From positions 1 through 50,355 of the forward strand of contig JAMCSP010000017.1 of NCBI GenBank assembly GCA_023378865.1: a stretch of DNA of 50,355 nt. The letters are read 5' to 3'. The stretch is from Candidatus Parvarchaeota archaeon (GTDB lineage: Archaea; Nanobdellota; Nanobdellia; Parvarchaeales; Parvarchaeaceae). A program made the translations under genes and the position numbers. This document shows, one piece after another, positions 9,662 to 18,011 of the stretch. Each line of letters opens with the position of its first letter. Positions within the stretch are counted from its first letter, which is position 1. The notes beneath the pieces are model-generated. The model did no database searches and was not told the DNA's origin. It saw only the letters and a program-made list of their open reading frames with translations.

Positions 9662-9733
9662 GCCTAGGTGGCTCAGTGGCAAAGCGTCTCCTTGGTAAGG
9701 AGAAGATCGCGAGTCCGATTCTCGCCCTAGGCT
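9662..9733 (+). tRNA. tRNA-Thr (anticodon GGT)
   Basis: Acceptor GCCTAGG pairs with CCTAGGC, anticodon stem TCTCC/GGAGA holds the loop TTGGTAA (anticodon GGT), T arm GCGAG-TCCGATT-CTCGC. Discriminator T, no intron and no encoded CCA. The T loop begins TCC rather than the usual TTC, a mild departure. Confidence 0.95.
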
Positions 9734-9740
9734 TATTTTT

Positions 9741-11843
9741 TTATTTATACATGCAATTATTTTGCAGTGAATAGTATATATTTTGCTGGCTTCCGCTTGG
9801 CAATGTTCCATTTCCCATACAGGGATAATATGTGTTTCCATTGTAAACTATTTTAGAACTGTTAAAGAATGAATTTTCATTAGTAGTGCTGAAATTTATT
9901 ATATTTGATGAAGAGGATTTAGCTATCCCTGCATATTTGACTGACCATAACACGCCTGCAGGCAAACCATGTTCTATAAAACTACTTGTGCAATTATACA
10001 CAGGAGAAAATACTATTGATTGTTCACTGCCAGTAGAAAGACTCCCACTGACCACACTTGGAGTATAATTTATTAAACACCCAGTATGAAGGTATTCCAG
10101 TGTAGGATAAAGCACGGTAAAACTGTTTGAACCTGTGGAAGAAAGAAACGTAATGGCAGAAGAATTTGATTCCTTTATATTTCCGTTATAATCTACACTC
10201 CAGTTCAGTCCATACGGTATACCTGTTTCATGGAAAGTAGCAAAACCTAAATTGCATGATGAGCTTGTTGAATACTGTACTTTAAAAATTGAACCTGCGG
10301 CAACGTAGCCGGATAATGGACAGGGGTAGTATGTACTACCTCCATAACTCACAGAATTTGCAGAGAAAGAGTAGTACCCTGGTGAATTAACAAACGTTAT
10401 ATTGGAACTGTATAATTCAGTTTTTTCTACTCCGTTTAATAAAACCGACCATGATGATCCGGAAGGAAGCCCTGCTTCTTGAAATGTTGTATAACATGTT
10501 TCAGATTCCCCATAAAACAAAGGTAGTGATGAACCTGATGAAAGGGTACCTGTAGACTGAACAGAGTACTTGTCAACACAGCCACTTGAATTCACGGATG
10601 GCTGAGCCACTATATATGAATAACTTCCGGTGGCAGTTGTAAAAGATATAAAACTTGACGTTGATGACACATTTGAACCGTCAAAATCTACCCACCACTT
10701 TGTTCCATAAGGTAATTGAAAAGCATCAAATATGGTCGTGCATACATTATTTGAATTGCAACTGTCTTCTGTAATAGCACTGCTCCAGTTTCCTATCTGT
10801 TCTACCGATATATTTGCAGGATTTGCCGGATCATAGGTAATATTGCTATAAGGCAGTATATTTTCTGAACTGTTCTCAGGAGTCCACGCTGTAACGTTCC
10901 AGTAACTAGATACAGGAAGCGCTCCTTTAACATCCAATGCACTTATTCCTCCAGAACAAATATTTGTCCAATCAACTGCTAATTCATACTCTCCGGGGGA
11001 AACATCTTCGGTTATCGGGCCAAAATGGCCTGCCGAATTACCTTCCCATGCAGTATCACCAAATACACTCGTCCATGCACCTCCCGGTAACGGTCTGTAA
11101 AAAACAGTAGTTCCATCATTTGTAAGAATCTCAAAGCTAACACCACTAGATAGGTATACGTCAGTAACGGCTGTATACCCTTGCGTATTATAAGGTTTTC
11201 CGCAGTCTACTAACCCATTATTTAAATCGCTCAATGAATTTGGAAACGGCAACGCAACTTTTCCTATAAAAACTCCGTTTGCATAATATTCCTGCGTTTG
11301 GAAGTTAACACCTATATAGGGGGTTGCGAATGCATACGCCACTGAAAACAAGTTTCTAACCTCCGTTGGTGCAGAACTAAGGTTTCGCGTAAAAATACCA
11401 TAGAGCGTGCCTTGAGCTACACCAGGCTCCTGTAATGCATTGTCAGGCAGATAATAATCTATCGTCATTTTTATACTGTATGTTGAGCCGCCAGTATAGG
11501 GACACGCATTTAACAGTGGAATAAGTAACTGCTCACCGTTTCTTACTGTAAAATCTACATTCCTGGATATAGTAGATCCATTTTGGAGAGTCATATTTAT
11601 TTTATTTATAGTTATAAGATGCCCCTCCGAATTGCCTACTATTATAAATAAACCTATATTCTGAAGGCATGTCTGACTGAGTATTGGCATACCTGCAAAC
11701 CCAGAATAACCGGCTGTAACATTAGCAGACGGATTAAATATTCCAAGATAATAAAGGGTAACGGCAACAATTACAATTATAAATATGGCCCAGCCATAGG
11801 TCATCATGTATTCCAATGCAGACTGTGCTTTGTGTATAACCAT
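9741..11843 (-). CDS. Large pilin-like surface protein with class III signal peptide and four C-terminal repeats
   Basis: A 700-residue exported protein. The N-terminus KAQSALEYMMTYGWAIFIIV is a type IV pilin/archaellin-like class III signal (Q-S-A-x-E-Y after the cleavage site) running into one hydrophobic helix. The remainder is Ser/Thr/Asn/Gly-rich with many N-x-S/T sites. Four Cys-bounded repeats of about 80-90 residues fill positions 368-697, with cores such as FQEAGLPSGSSWSV and FIEHGLPAGVLWSV. Such GLPSG/WSV repeats are known to me from Thermoplasmatales surface proteins. Probably an adhesin or S-layer/pilus-associated protein. It converges on tRNA-Thr 7 bases away. Confidence 0.85.
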   Translation of the reverse strand: MVIHKAQSALEYMMTYGWAIFIIVIVAVTLYYLGIFNPSANVTAGYSGFAGMPILSQTCLQNIGLFIIVGNSEGHLITINKINMTLQNGSTISRNVDFTVRNGEQLLIPLLNACPYTGGSTYSIKMTIDYYLPDNALQEPGVAQGTLYGIFTRNLSSAPTEVRNLFSVAYAFATPYIGVNFQTQEYYANGVFIGKVALPFPNSLSDLNNGLVDCGKPYNTQGYTAVTDVYLSSGVSFEILTNDGTTVFYRPLPGGAWTSVFGDTAWEGNSAGHFGPITEDVSPGEYELAVDWTNICSGGISALDVKGALPVSSYWNVTAWTPENSSENILPYSNITYDPANPANISVEQIGNWSSAITEDSCNSNNVCTTIFDAFQLPYGTKWWVDFDGSNVSSTSSFISFTTATGSYSYIVAQPSVNSSGCVDKYSVQSTGTLSSGSSLPLFYGESETCYTTFQEAGLPSGSSWSVLLNGVEKTELYSSNITFVNSPGYYSFSANSVSYGGSTYYPCPLSGYVAAGSIFKVQYSTSSSCNLGFATFHETGIPYGLNWSVDYNGNIKESNSSAITFLSSTGSNSFTVLYPTLEYLHTGCLINYTPSVVSGSLSTGSEQSIVFSPVYNCTSSFIEHGLPAGVLWSVKYAGIAKSSSSNIINFSTTNENSFFNSSKIVYNGNTYYPCMGNGTLPSGSQQNIYYSLQNNCMYK
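9753..10742 (-). repeat. Four tandem protein-level repeats with evenly spaced cysteines
   Basis: Residues 368-449, 450-529, 530-617 and 618-697 of the surface protein each start with Cys, then an F-x-x-x-x-LP-x-G-x-x-W motif about 5-15 residues on, a middle Cys and a GS-rich end before the next Cys (C368, C422, C450, C508, C530, C589, C618, C675, C697). The repeats have diverged at DNA level and look like beta-sandwich modules that may be held by disulfides. Confidence 0.75.
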
Positions 11844-11974
11844 AATACGATTATACAGAGCAATTTATTTAATAATTGCAGCCCAGACCTATATCAACCG
11901 GAAATACGGGTATGCGAATAAAAATAGGCACAATTTCATTACTTACGTAATTATAGCTAACAATGTCTAGTTTT

Positions 11975-12247
11975 TTATATTATATCTTCTTCCGCAACTA
12001 CCACAAAATCCCCTATGGAGATAACTGCACTGTACGGGATCTCTTCAAAGCCATTTTCATCCTTCTCGAACTGAAATGTATTAGCGTATGAGGTAGGATT
12101 CTTGACAGACAGATAAACCAGTTCTCCTGTTCTTACTTCATATATAAGATCCTGTACTATGCCTATCTTCTTTCCGCTCTTTCCTACAATGGTTTTACCG
12201 ACTATTGTTCTTGCATCTATTTTTTCTCCTTTAGTTACACCTGCCAT
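11975..12247 (-). CDS. PRC-barrel domain protein
   Basis: A 90-residue single-domain PRC-barrel: IVGKTIVGKSGKKIGIVQDL, GELVYLSVKNP and EIPYSAVISIGDFVVV follow the strand pattern of the fold, which in archaea occurs in small RNA-processing and cell-division (CdvA-like) proteins. The ATG at 12247 is chosen because AGGAGG lies six bases upstream on the minus strand, one of the few strong Shine-Dalgarno sites in this window; a longer TTG start is less likely. The strong site suggests high expression. Confidence 0.88.
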   Translation of the reverse strand: MAGVTKGEKIDARTIVGKTIVGKSGKKIGIVQDLIYEVRTGELVYLSVKNPTSYANTFQFEKDENGFEEIPYSAVISIGDFVVVAEEDII

Positions 12248-12310
12248 AATCAACCTCCTGATAGTTTTACTAATATTTTTATATTAATACATAATTAACT
12301 AATTCTTAAC

Positions 12311-12817
12311 TTAAAAAGCTTTTACATTATTAAAGAATATAAAGTACCTATCGTTTTCAATATAGCCACTTTCTACCGGATTTAAGCTGCTTAAATCTAT
12401 ATTCGATGACTTTAAGACTGAAATTATTAAACGGCCGTTTTCAGCAGTTAAATCGAACAGCTTTTTGATTGTACTTTCACGGTCTGTTTCTTCTATATCC
12501 TGCAGAACTGTTATGCAGAAAACAATATCAAACTTTCTATCAGAAGCGAAATCCTGTATCCTTTTCTTTACAACTGAAACGTTCTTAAATCCTTTTTTAA
12601 CAATCATATTAGCCATATCTGACGGCTCAATTGCGGTTATTTCATTTCTTGGCAGCAGTGATTCAAGTATGCCTGTGCCTGCACCAGCATCTAATATTCT
12701 ATCACTTTCTTTCACCTTTATTTTTGACAAAATAAACTGTATCTTGTTTTCCTGCTCCCTTAAATAAAGACTTTCATAGCTTTCACCTATAGAATTGTAA
12801 TAAACTATGGAGTCCAT
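12311..12817 (-). CDS. Class I SAM-dependent methyltransferase
   Basis: A 168-residue Rossmann-fold methyltransferase. Motif I is DRILDAGAGTGILESL, followed by the acidic strand-2 end ITAIEPS and the motif IV region FDIVFCITVLQDIE. The ATG at 12817 lies one base after the proS stop; an upstream ATG at 12844 would overlap proS by 26 bases. The substrate is not evident; the short size and DAGAGTG motif fit small-molecule or generic type-11/25 methyltransferases. Confidence 0.82.
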   Translation of the reverse strand: MDSIVYYNSIGESYESLYLREQENKIQFILSKIKVKESDRILDAGAGTGILESLLPRNEITAIEPSDMANMIVKKGFKNVSVVKKRIQDFASDRKFDIVFCITVLQDIEETDRESTIKKLFDLTAENGRLIISVLKSSNIDLSSLNPVESGYIENDRYFIFFNNVKAF

Positions 12818-12818
12818 C

Positions 12819-14252
12819 TTAATATGATTTTGCAAAGTATGCATTTACCTTTGAATCATTTCCGCAAAATATACATTTCTTACTGATTAGTTCTTCATTT
12901 TCCAGAGGTATAAGTCTGGAAGTGGCCCCTGTTTCGTTTTTTATTTTTTCTTCGCATTCCGGAGTACCGCACCATGAAGCCTTTACTACGTATAAACTGT
13001 CTTTAACTTCTTTTACAAAACTTTCTTTTGAATCTTCTTCTTTTATCCTTTTTTTACTGTCTTCCCTGGCATTTTCAAGCATTTTTTCATGTATCTCTTC
13101 AATTTTTTCTTTTAATTTTTCTATTTCATCGAATGCAAGAGAGAACTGTTCATTGTTTATTCTTGTTTTCAAAGACAGGTTCTTTGAGTCCAATTCCCTT
13201 TTACCAATCTGTATTTTCAATGGCACGCCCTTTAGATCATATTCATTAAGCTTCCAGCCTGGAGAGTATTCCTCTCTGCTGTCAAGAAGTACTCTTATAT
13301 TCATTTCTTTTAGCTTGGACTCTATCTGTTTGCAATATTCAATAACAGCGTCTTTTTCCTCTTTGATAATAGGGATAATAACACATTGATAAGGCGCAAT
13401 GTGAGGAGAAAGAACTAGCCCCTTATTATCCCCGTGTACCAATAACATTACACCTATCGAACGCATTGAAATGCCCCATGAGGTTTGAAACGGGTACTGC
13501 AATTCGTTCTTTTCATCCAAAAACTTTATATCAAAAGGCTTTGAAAAATTCTGCCCAAGGTTATGCGAAGTCGCTGCCTGTGACATGAAATTATTCGGCA
13601 GAATCGCTTCTACTGTATAGGTAGTAACCGCACCAGCAAACTTTTCACTCTCGCTTTTTCTACCGGCTAATACAGGAACTGCAAGCATCTCTTCAAGGAA
13701 CTGCTTGTAAAAATTCAAAATATCTCTTGCATTTTTGTCAGCTTCCTCGTTAGTTCTAAAGACACAGTGGCCTTCCTGCCACAGGTTTTCTCTTCCTCTT
13801 AAAAGCAACCTTGTCTCCTTGGTTTCCCACCTGACCATTGTATTCCACTGATTTATAAGTAAGGGTAAATCCCTGTAGCTTTTTATCCACTTTGCATAGC
13901 TATCATACATTATAGTTTCGGAGGTTGGCCTTATGGCAAGCTTTTCATCAAGTTTAGTATCTCCCCCCATTGTTACCCATGCTACCTCTGGATTAAAACC
14001 GGCTATGTGCTCCTTTTCTTTTGACAGTATACTTTCCGGTATTAAAAGCGGAAAATATGCGTTTTTTACGCCTACTGACTTAAACTTGCTGTCTAAGTAA
14101 CTTACACTTCTCTCCCACATTTCATAGCCATAAGGACGATAAACTGCGAAGCCCTTTACTGCTGAGAAATCAAGCATTTCTGATTTAATGACGACTTGAT
14201 TATACCATGAAATTAAATCACTTTCTTTCTTTATTTCTATCCCTTCAGCCAT
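12819..14252 (-). CDS. proS: Prolyl-tRNA synthetase, archaeal/eukaryotic type
   Basis: Class II synthetase that charges tRNA-Pro. Visible are the N-terminal FAVYRPYGYEMWE region, motif 2 RWETKETRLLLRGRENLWQEGH (in two parts), motif 3 in the WGISMRSIGVMLLVHGDNKG area, an anticodon-binding domain and a C-terminal zinc-binding-like region with WCGTPECEEK and CIFCG. At 477 residues it lacks the inserted editing domain of bacterial ProRS. A TATA-like box (14274-14281) is centred 26 bases before the ATG. It is divergent from leuS. Confidence 0.95.
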   Translation of the reverse strand: MAEGIEIKKESDLISWYNQVVIKSEMLDFSAVKGFAVYRPYGYEMWERSVSYLDSKFKSVGVKNAYFPLLIPESILSKEKEHIAGFNPEVAWVTMGGDTKLDEKLAIRPTSETIMYDSYAKWIKSYRDLPLLINQWNTMVRWETKETRLLLRGRENLWQEGHCVFRTNEEADKNARDILNFYKQFLEEMLAVPVLAGRKSESEKFAGAVTTYTVEAILPNNFMSQAATSHNLGQNFSKPFDIKFLDEKNELQYPFQTSWGISMRSIGVMLLVHGDNKGLVLSPHIAPYQCVIIPIIKEEKDAVIEYCKQIESKLKEMNIRVLLDSREEYSPGWKLNEYDLKGVPLKIQIGKRELDSKNLSLKTRINNEQFSLAFDEIEKLKEKIEEIHEKMLENAREDSKKRIKEEDSKESFVKEVKDSLYVVKASWCGTPECEEKIKNETGATSRLIPLENEELISKKCIFCGNDSKVNAYFAKSY

Positions 14253-14273
14253 TAGTTTTTAATGGTGTTTTAA

Positions 14274-14281
14274 TTAATAAA
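14274..14281 (-). promoter_or_regulatory. TATA box for proS
   Basis: Minus-strand TTTATTAA centred 26 bases before the proS ATG, the spacing expected for a leaderless archaeal transcript. The leuS box lies about 50 bases further on, on the other strand. Confidence 0.45.
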
Positions 14282-14320
14282 TCTTACCGCCTTTACCAAT
14301 AAAAACCGTAGTTGCAAAGA

Positions 14321-14330
14321 AAGTATAAAA
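14321..14330 (+). promoter_or_regulatory. TATA box for leuS
   Basis: AAGTATAAAA lies about 30 bases before the leuS ATG at 14356, a classic archaeal TATA sequence giving a leaderless or very short leader transcript. Confidence 0.5.
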
Positions 14331-14355
14331 ACAAGTAGTTATTACTTTTATCTAT

Positions 14356-17079
14356 ATGTCAAAATATGAATTTGAAGAAATAGAAAAGAAGTGGAGAAAC
14401 ATATACGAAGAAAAGAAGCTTTATGAAGCTGACGCTGACGAAAATAGAGAAAAATTCTTTGTAACTGTCCCTGTTATGTATCCAGATGGAAGACTACACA
14501 CAGGGCATATGTATACATGGACAAGAGCTGACATATTCGCAAGATTCCAGAGGATGAAAGGAAAGAATGTTCTGTTTCCGCAGGGCTTTCACATGACTGG
14601 CGGACCGATGGCAGGAATGTCTCTGCGTCTGAAGAATGGAGATGAAAAGGCAATAAAGATTATGAGAGACCAGGGGGCAACCGAAGAAGACATAAAAAAA
14701 TTTGCAGGCAACCCTCTAGAACTAGGTTTGTTCTTTGGAAAAACGTACAAAAGTGACTTTAATTTAGTTGGAACCTCAATAGACTGGAGAAGAAATTTTA
14801 TATTATCATACACTGAACAATATTCTAAATTCGTAGAATGGCAGTTTCGTAAACTAAGAGAGCTGGGATACATAACGCAGGGCAGCCATCCAGTAATATG
14901 GTGTCCAAGAGAAAATACTTCGTTGGGAGATCACGACAGGGCAGAAGGTGAAGGGGAAAGCCCAATCGAATTCACCATAATAAAATTTAAAGTCGATAAT
15001 TTAATACTGCCGGCAGCGACTTTAAGGCCTGAAACAATATATGGAGTAAGCAATCTTTGGGTAAATGAGAAAGGAGAATACAGGAAAGTAAGATTTTCCA
15101 ATGGTGAAGAATGGATTGTTTCTAAGGAATTCACTGAAAAATTGCCATTTCAAAAGAATGTAGCAGAGAAAATAGAGGACTTTAATATTTCAGAGCTTAC
15201 TGGAAAAAACGCTTTAAACCCAATAGATAATGAAGAAGTTCCGATTCTAAATGCAGAGTTTGTGAAAACGGACAGAAATACCGGCATAGTAATGAGCGTG
15301 CCGATGCATGCTCCTTTTGATTATGTTTATTACAGCAAGAAGAAAACAGAAATAAAACTAAAGGAGCCTCGTAAGATAATAGACGTAAAAACAAACCCTG
15401 ATTTGATGGAAGAAGCGATTAAACGCTTTGGAACATCAGATGAAAAAGAGCTTGAAAACGCAACTAAATACGTGTATAAAACTGAATTTAACTACGGAAT
15501 ATTAAATGAAAGTAATGGCCCATTAAGCGGAAAGCCGGTAAAGGAAGCAAAGGAATATGCAATTGAACTGATAAAAGAAAAAAACGCTTATGACAATTTC
15601 TATGAAACATCTGGTGAGGTTATATGCAGATGCGGTGCAAAAGGACTTATAAAACTTGTTGAAAACCAGTGGTTTATAAGGTATTCCGATAAGCAGCTTA
15701 AGGAAAAGACCATAGACTGGATCCAAAAAATGGATGTAAGGCCTGAAGAAGCAAAGGCGCAGATAATAAACGCTGTTTATAACATGGAGGATAAAGCTGC
15801 AACCAGAAACGGCGGATTAGGCACTCCTTTGCCATGGGACAAGAACTGGCTTATAGAACCGCTTAGTGACTCTACAATCTATATGGCTTATTACACATTT
15901 GCGCACATAATAAAAGAAATGAAGCCGGAAGATATAACGGACGACATATTTGATTACATACTTTTAGACAAAAAACCAGATAAAACCCCTTCAGAAAACA
16001 TTGAAAAAATGAAGAGGGAGTTTGAGTACTGGTATCCATTGGATTTAAGGGTTACAGCCAAGGAATTGATAACGAACCACATTGCTTTCTTTATAATGAC
16101 GCATGTGGCAATTTTCAACAAGGATAAATGGCCAAGAGGCCTGGGAATAAACGGATGGCTTACTGTAAATGGAAAGAAAATGAGCAAATCAAAGGGAAAT
16201 ACAATGACAATAGACTACGTAGTAAACAATTACGGAGCAGATTCTGCCAGACTGATAGCCTCGGCATCAAACGGCATGGATGATGCGGCTTGGGATCTGA
16301 ATAATATAAACGGATTTAAGCAGAAGATAGAGTTCATACTTGAACTTACTGAGATAATAGATAGCTTTTCCGGAGAAAGAAAACTTGTAGACGAATTCTT
16401 GCTGTCAAAGATAAACTACCTCATAGAAAACAGTGAGAAGGAATACAACGCAATGAAATACAAAAACTCATTGAATTATTCCTTCTTTGAATTCATAGAA
16501 AACATAAAAAGCTACATAGATTATGGCGGAAACAACAAAGATACCCTGATGTATGCGATAACCGTTTTTTCAAAACTGAATCATCCTCTTTTCCCGTTCG
16601 TAACAGAAGAAATAAACAATGCCCTTAATAAAGGAGAGCTTCTGGAAAGATATCAAAGCTGGCCTGAAATCAAGGGAGATTACAAAAATGAGCTTGTAGA
16701 AAATGAATTTGAGGTGTTAAAACAGACAGTAAATGACATAAACAACCTTGTAAACCTTATAAACAAAGAACCAAAGGAAATAGTAATAGGAATAGCTGAA
16801 AAAGAAAAATTCGAAGTATACAACAAGATAGAGGAGATAACACACAGAAGCCGGGACTTAAAAGAGATAAGAAAAGAGGTGCCTGTAAATGACTTTGTGA
16901 ATAAACTGCTTAAAAATCCGAAGAGACTACCAAACAAAAAACTTGACTACGAACTTGAGATGAAGATTTTCACTGAATCAAAAGACAAATTAAAAGAGAT
17001 GTATAGTGCAGAAATAAAAATAGAGGAAAGCAAAGAAGACAAGGCCTTTCCCGGAAAGCCTATGCTAATAATAAAATGA
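14356..17079 (+). CDS. leuS: Leucyl-tRNA synthetase, archaeal type
   Basis: Class I synthetase, 907 residues. The HIGH-type signature is HTGH (in DGRLHTGHMYTWTRAD), the KMSKS signature is KKMSKSKGNTMTI, and FPQGFHMTGGPM is the archaeal LeuRS form of the active-site segment. The editing (CP1) domain is present with AATLRPETIYG and DRNTGIVMSVPMHAPFD. The C-terminal region after residue 650 is helical with a short end domain. The TGA shares its bases with the ATG of a small membrane protein (ATGA). Long, complete and without disruption. Confidence 0.94.
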   Translation: MSKYEFEEIEKKWRNIYEEKKLYEADADENREKFFVTVPVMYPDGRLHTGHMYTWTRADIFARFQRMKGKNVLFPQGFHMTGGPMAGMSLRLKNGDEKAIKIMRDQGATEEDIKKFAGNPLELGLFFGKTYKSDFNLVGTSIDWRRNFILSYTEQYSKFVEWQFRKLRELGYITQGSHPVIWCPRENTSLGDHDRAEGEGESPIEFTIIKFKVDNLILPAATLRPETIYGVSNLWVNEKGEYRKVRFSNGEEWIVSKEFTEKLPFQKNVAEKIEDFNISELTGKNALNPIDNEEVPILNAEFVKTDRNTGIVMSVPMHAPFDYVYYSKKKTEIKLKEPRKIIDVKTNPDLMEEAIKRFGTSDEKELENATKYVYKTEFNYGILNESNGPLSGKPVKEAKEYAIELIKEKNAYDNFYETSGEVICRCGAKGLIKLVENQWFIRYSDKQLKEKTIDWIQKMDVRPEEAKAQIINAVYNMEDKAATRNGGLGTPLPWDKNWLIEPLSDSTIYMAYYTFAHIIKEMKPEDITDDIFDYILLDKKPDKTPSENIEKMKREFEYWYPLDLRVTAKELITNHIAFFIMTHVAIFNKDKWPRGLGINGWLTVNGKKMSKSKGNTMTIDYVVNNYGADSARLIASASNGMDDAAWDLNNINGFKQKIEFILELTEIIDSFSGERKLVDEFLLSKINYLIENSEKEYNAMKYKNSLNYSFFEFIENIKSYIDYGGNNKDTLMYAITVFSKLNHPLFPFVTEEINNALNKGELLERYQSWPEIKGDYKNELVENEFEVLKQTVNDINNLVNLINKEPKEIVIGIAEKEKFEVYNKIEEITHRSRDLKEIRKEVPVNDFVNKLLKNPKRLPNKKLDYELEMKIFTESKDKLKEMYSAEIKIEESKEDKAFPGKPMLIIK

Positions 17080-17240
17080 GATGGACTTACCTTTCAGCAA
17101 TAAGCCTTTTGACCTTAATTATAAGTTTGCTGCTTATCTTTGTATTCCATATATTCATATTCATACTGTTTTTATTCTTTCCATTCTTTAGTTTATTCAG
17201 GAGAAAAAATGGAAAAAGGAAGACTAAACAGAGGTTTTGA
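17076..17240 (+). CDS. Small single-span membrane protein overlapping leuS and trm5
   Basis: A 54-residue ORF whose ATG overlaps the leuS stop in an ATGA arrangement. Residues ~5-41 are almost purely hydrophobic (Leu, Ile, Phe), followed by a strongly basic tail RRKNGKRKTKQRF. The last 32 bases overlap the start of trm5 in another frame. Position and composition suggest a real membrane peptide, possibly acting mainly to couple translation, but no homolog comes to mind. Confidence 0.55.
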   Translation: MRWTYLSAISLLTLIISLLLIFVFHIFIFILFLFFPFFSLFRRKNGKRKTKQRF

Positions 17241-17985
17241 CATTATAGGCGATATAGCCATAGTAAAATTCGATGGCAGGCTTCCAAAAAAGGAAAAGCT
17301 GAAAGCAGTAAGGGAAATCCTGAAAAGAAACAGAAATATCAAAACTGTATTTGAAAAAATAGGAGCTACCCAGGGAGAAGAAAGAGTACCAAAATTAAGA
17401 AAATTGCTTGGGGGAAAAAGCATTACTTTACACAGGGAAAACGGCTGTTCATTTTATGTAGACGTAAAGAAGGTATACTTTTCGCCGAGAATGGGAAGCG
17501 AAAGACTTAGAATCATAGAAAAGGTAAAAAAAAGTGAAAAGGTACTTGATATGTTCTGCGGCGTCGGCCCATTCGCAGTTCCGATTGCAAAAAAAGCAAG
17601 CAAGGTAACAGCAATAGACATAAACAAAAATGCTATAAACCTGCTAAAGAAGAACATAAAATTAAACAAACTATCAAACATTGAATATTACTGCGGAGAT
17701 TCCAGTAAAATCGTCAAAAAGCTAAAAGATAAATTTGACAGAGTGATAATGAATTTTCCGTTATATTCATACAAATTCCTCGGAGAGGCGGTTAAAAAAT
17801 GCAGCGAGAGTTCAGTTATCCACCTTTATTCATTCATAAAGGATGAAGATACTGGCGCTATAGAAGAGAAAATAATGAAAACATGCGGCAGGAAATTCAA
17901 AAAAATAAAAATCGAAAAACACAGGGCAGGAGAAGTTGCTCCATTCCTTGAAAGGATCTGTTTTGATATTTATCTGAACAATTAA
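17209..17985 (+). CDS. trm5: Trm5/Tyw2-type tRNA(guanine37) methyltransferase
   Basis: SAM-dependent enzyme that methylates or modifies G37 next to the anticodon. The order is an N-terminal domain, the family segment KKVYFSPRMGSERLRI, motif I LDMFCGVGPFAVPIAKK, AIDINKNA, then NFPLYSYKFL in place of the usual N-x-P-P/L substrate loop. The ATG at 17209 is chosen over an upstream in-frame one because CAGGAG lies just before it. The protein is 258 residues, short for the family, lacking an N-terminal D1 domain as in compact archaeal Trm5 forms. Trm5 rather than Tyw2 is likely but not certain. Confidence 0.85.
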   Translation: MEKGRLNRGFDIIGDIAIVKFDGRLPKKEKLKAVREILKRNRNIKTVFEKIGATQGEERVPKLRKLLGGKSITLHRENGCSFYVDVKKVYFSPRMGSERLRIIEKVKKSEKVLDMFCGVGPFAVPIAKKASKVTAIDINKNAINLLKKNIKLNKLSNIEYYCGDSSKIVKKLKDKFDRVIMNFPLYSYKFLGEAVKKCSESSVIHLYSFIKDEDTGAIEEKIMKTCGRKFKKIKIEKHRAGEVAPFLERICFDIYLNN

Positions 17986-18011
17986 GTTCCGCCAAGCTGT
18001 TTAGCTTTAAA

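Noticed and set aside
12922-13389. 155-codon open frame antisense to proS
   Set aside because: It lies wholly inside a firmly identified synthetase gene, is Ser/Phe/Leu-rich as expected for the complement of AT-rich coding DNA, and has no family motif.
17140-17208. N-terminal extension of Trm5 from an earlier ATG
   Set aside because: The 23 extra residues are a Ser/Tyr-rich read-through of the small membrane gene in another frame, and a ribosome site sits before the ATG at 17209.
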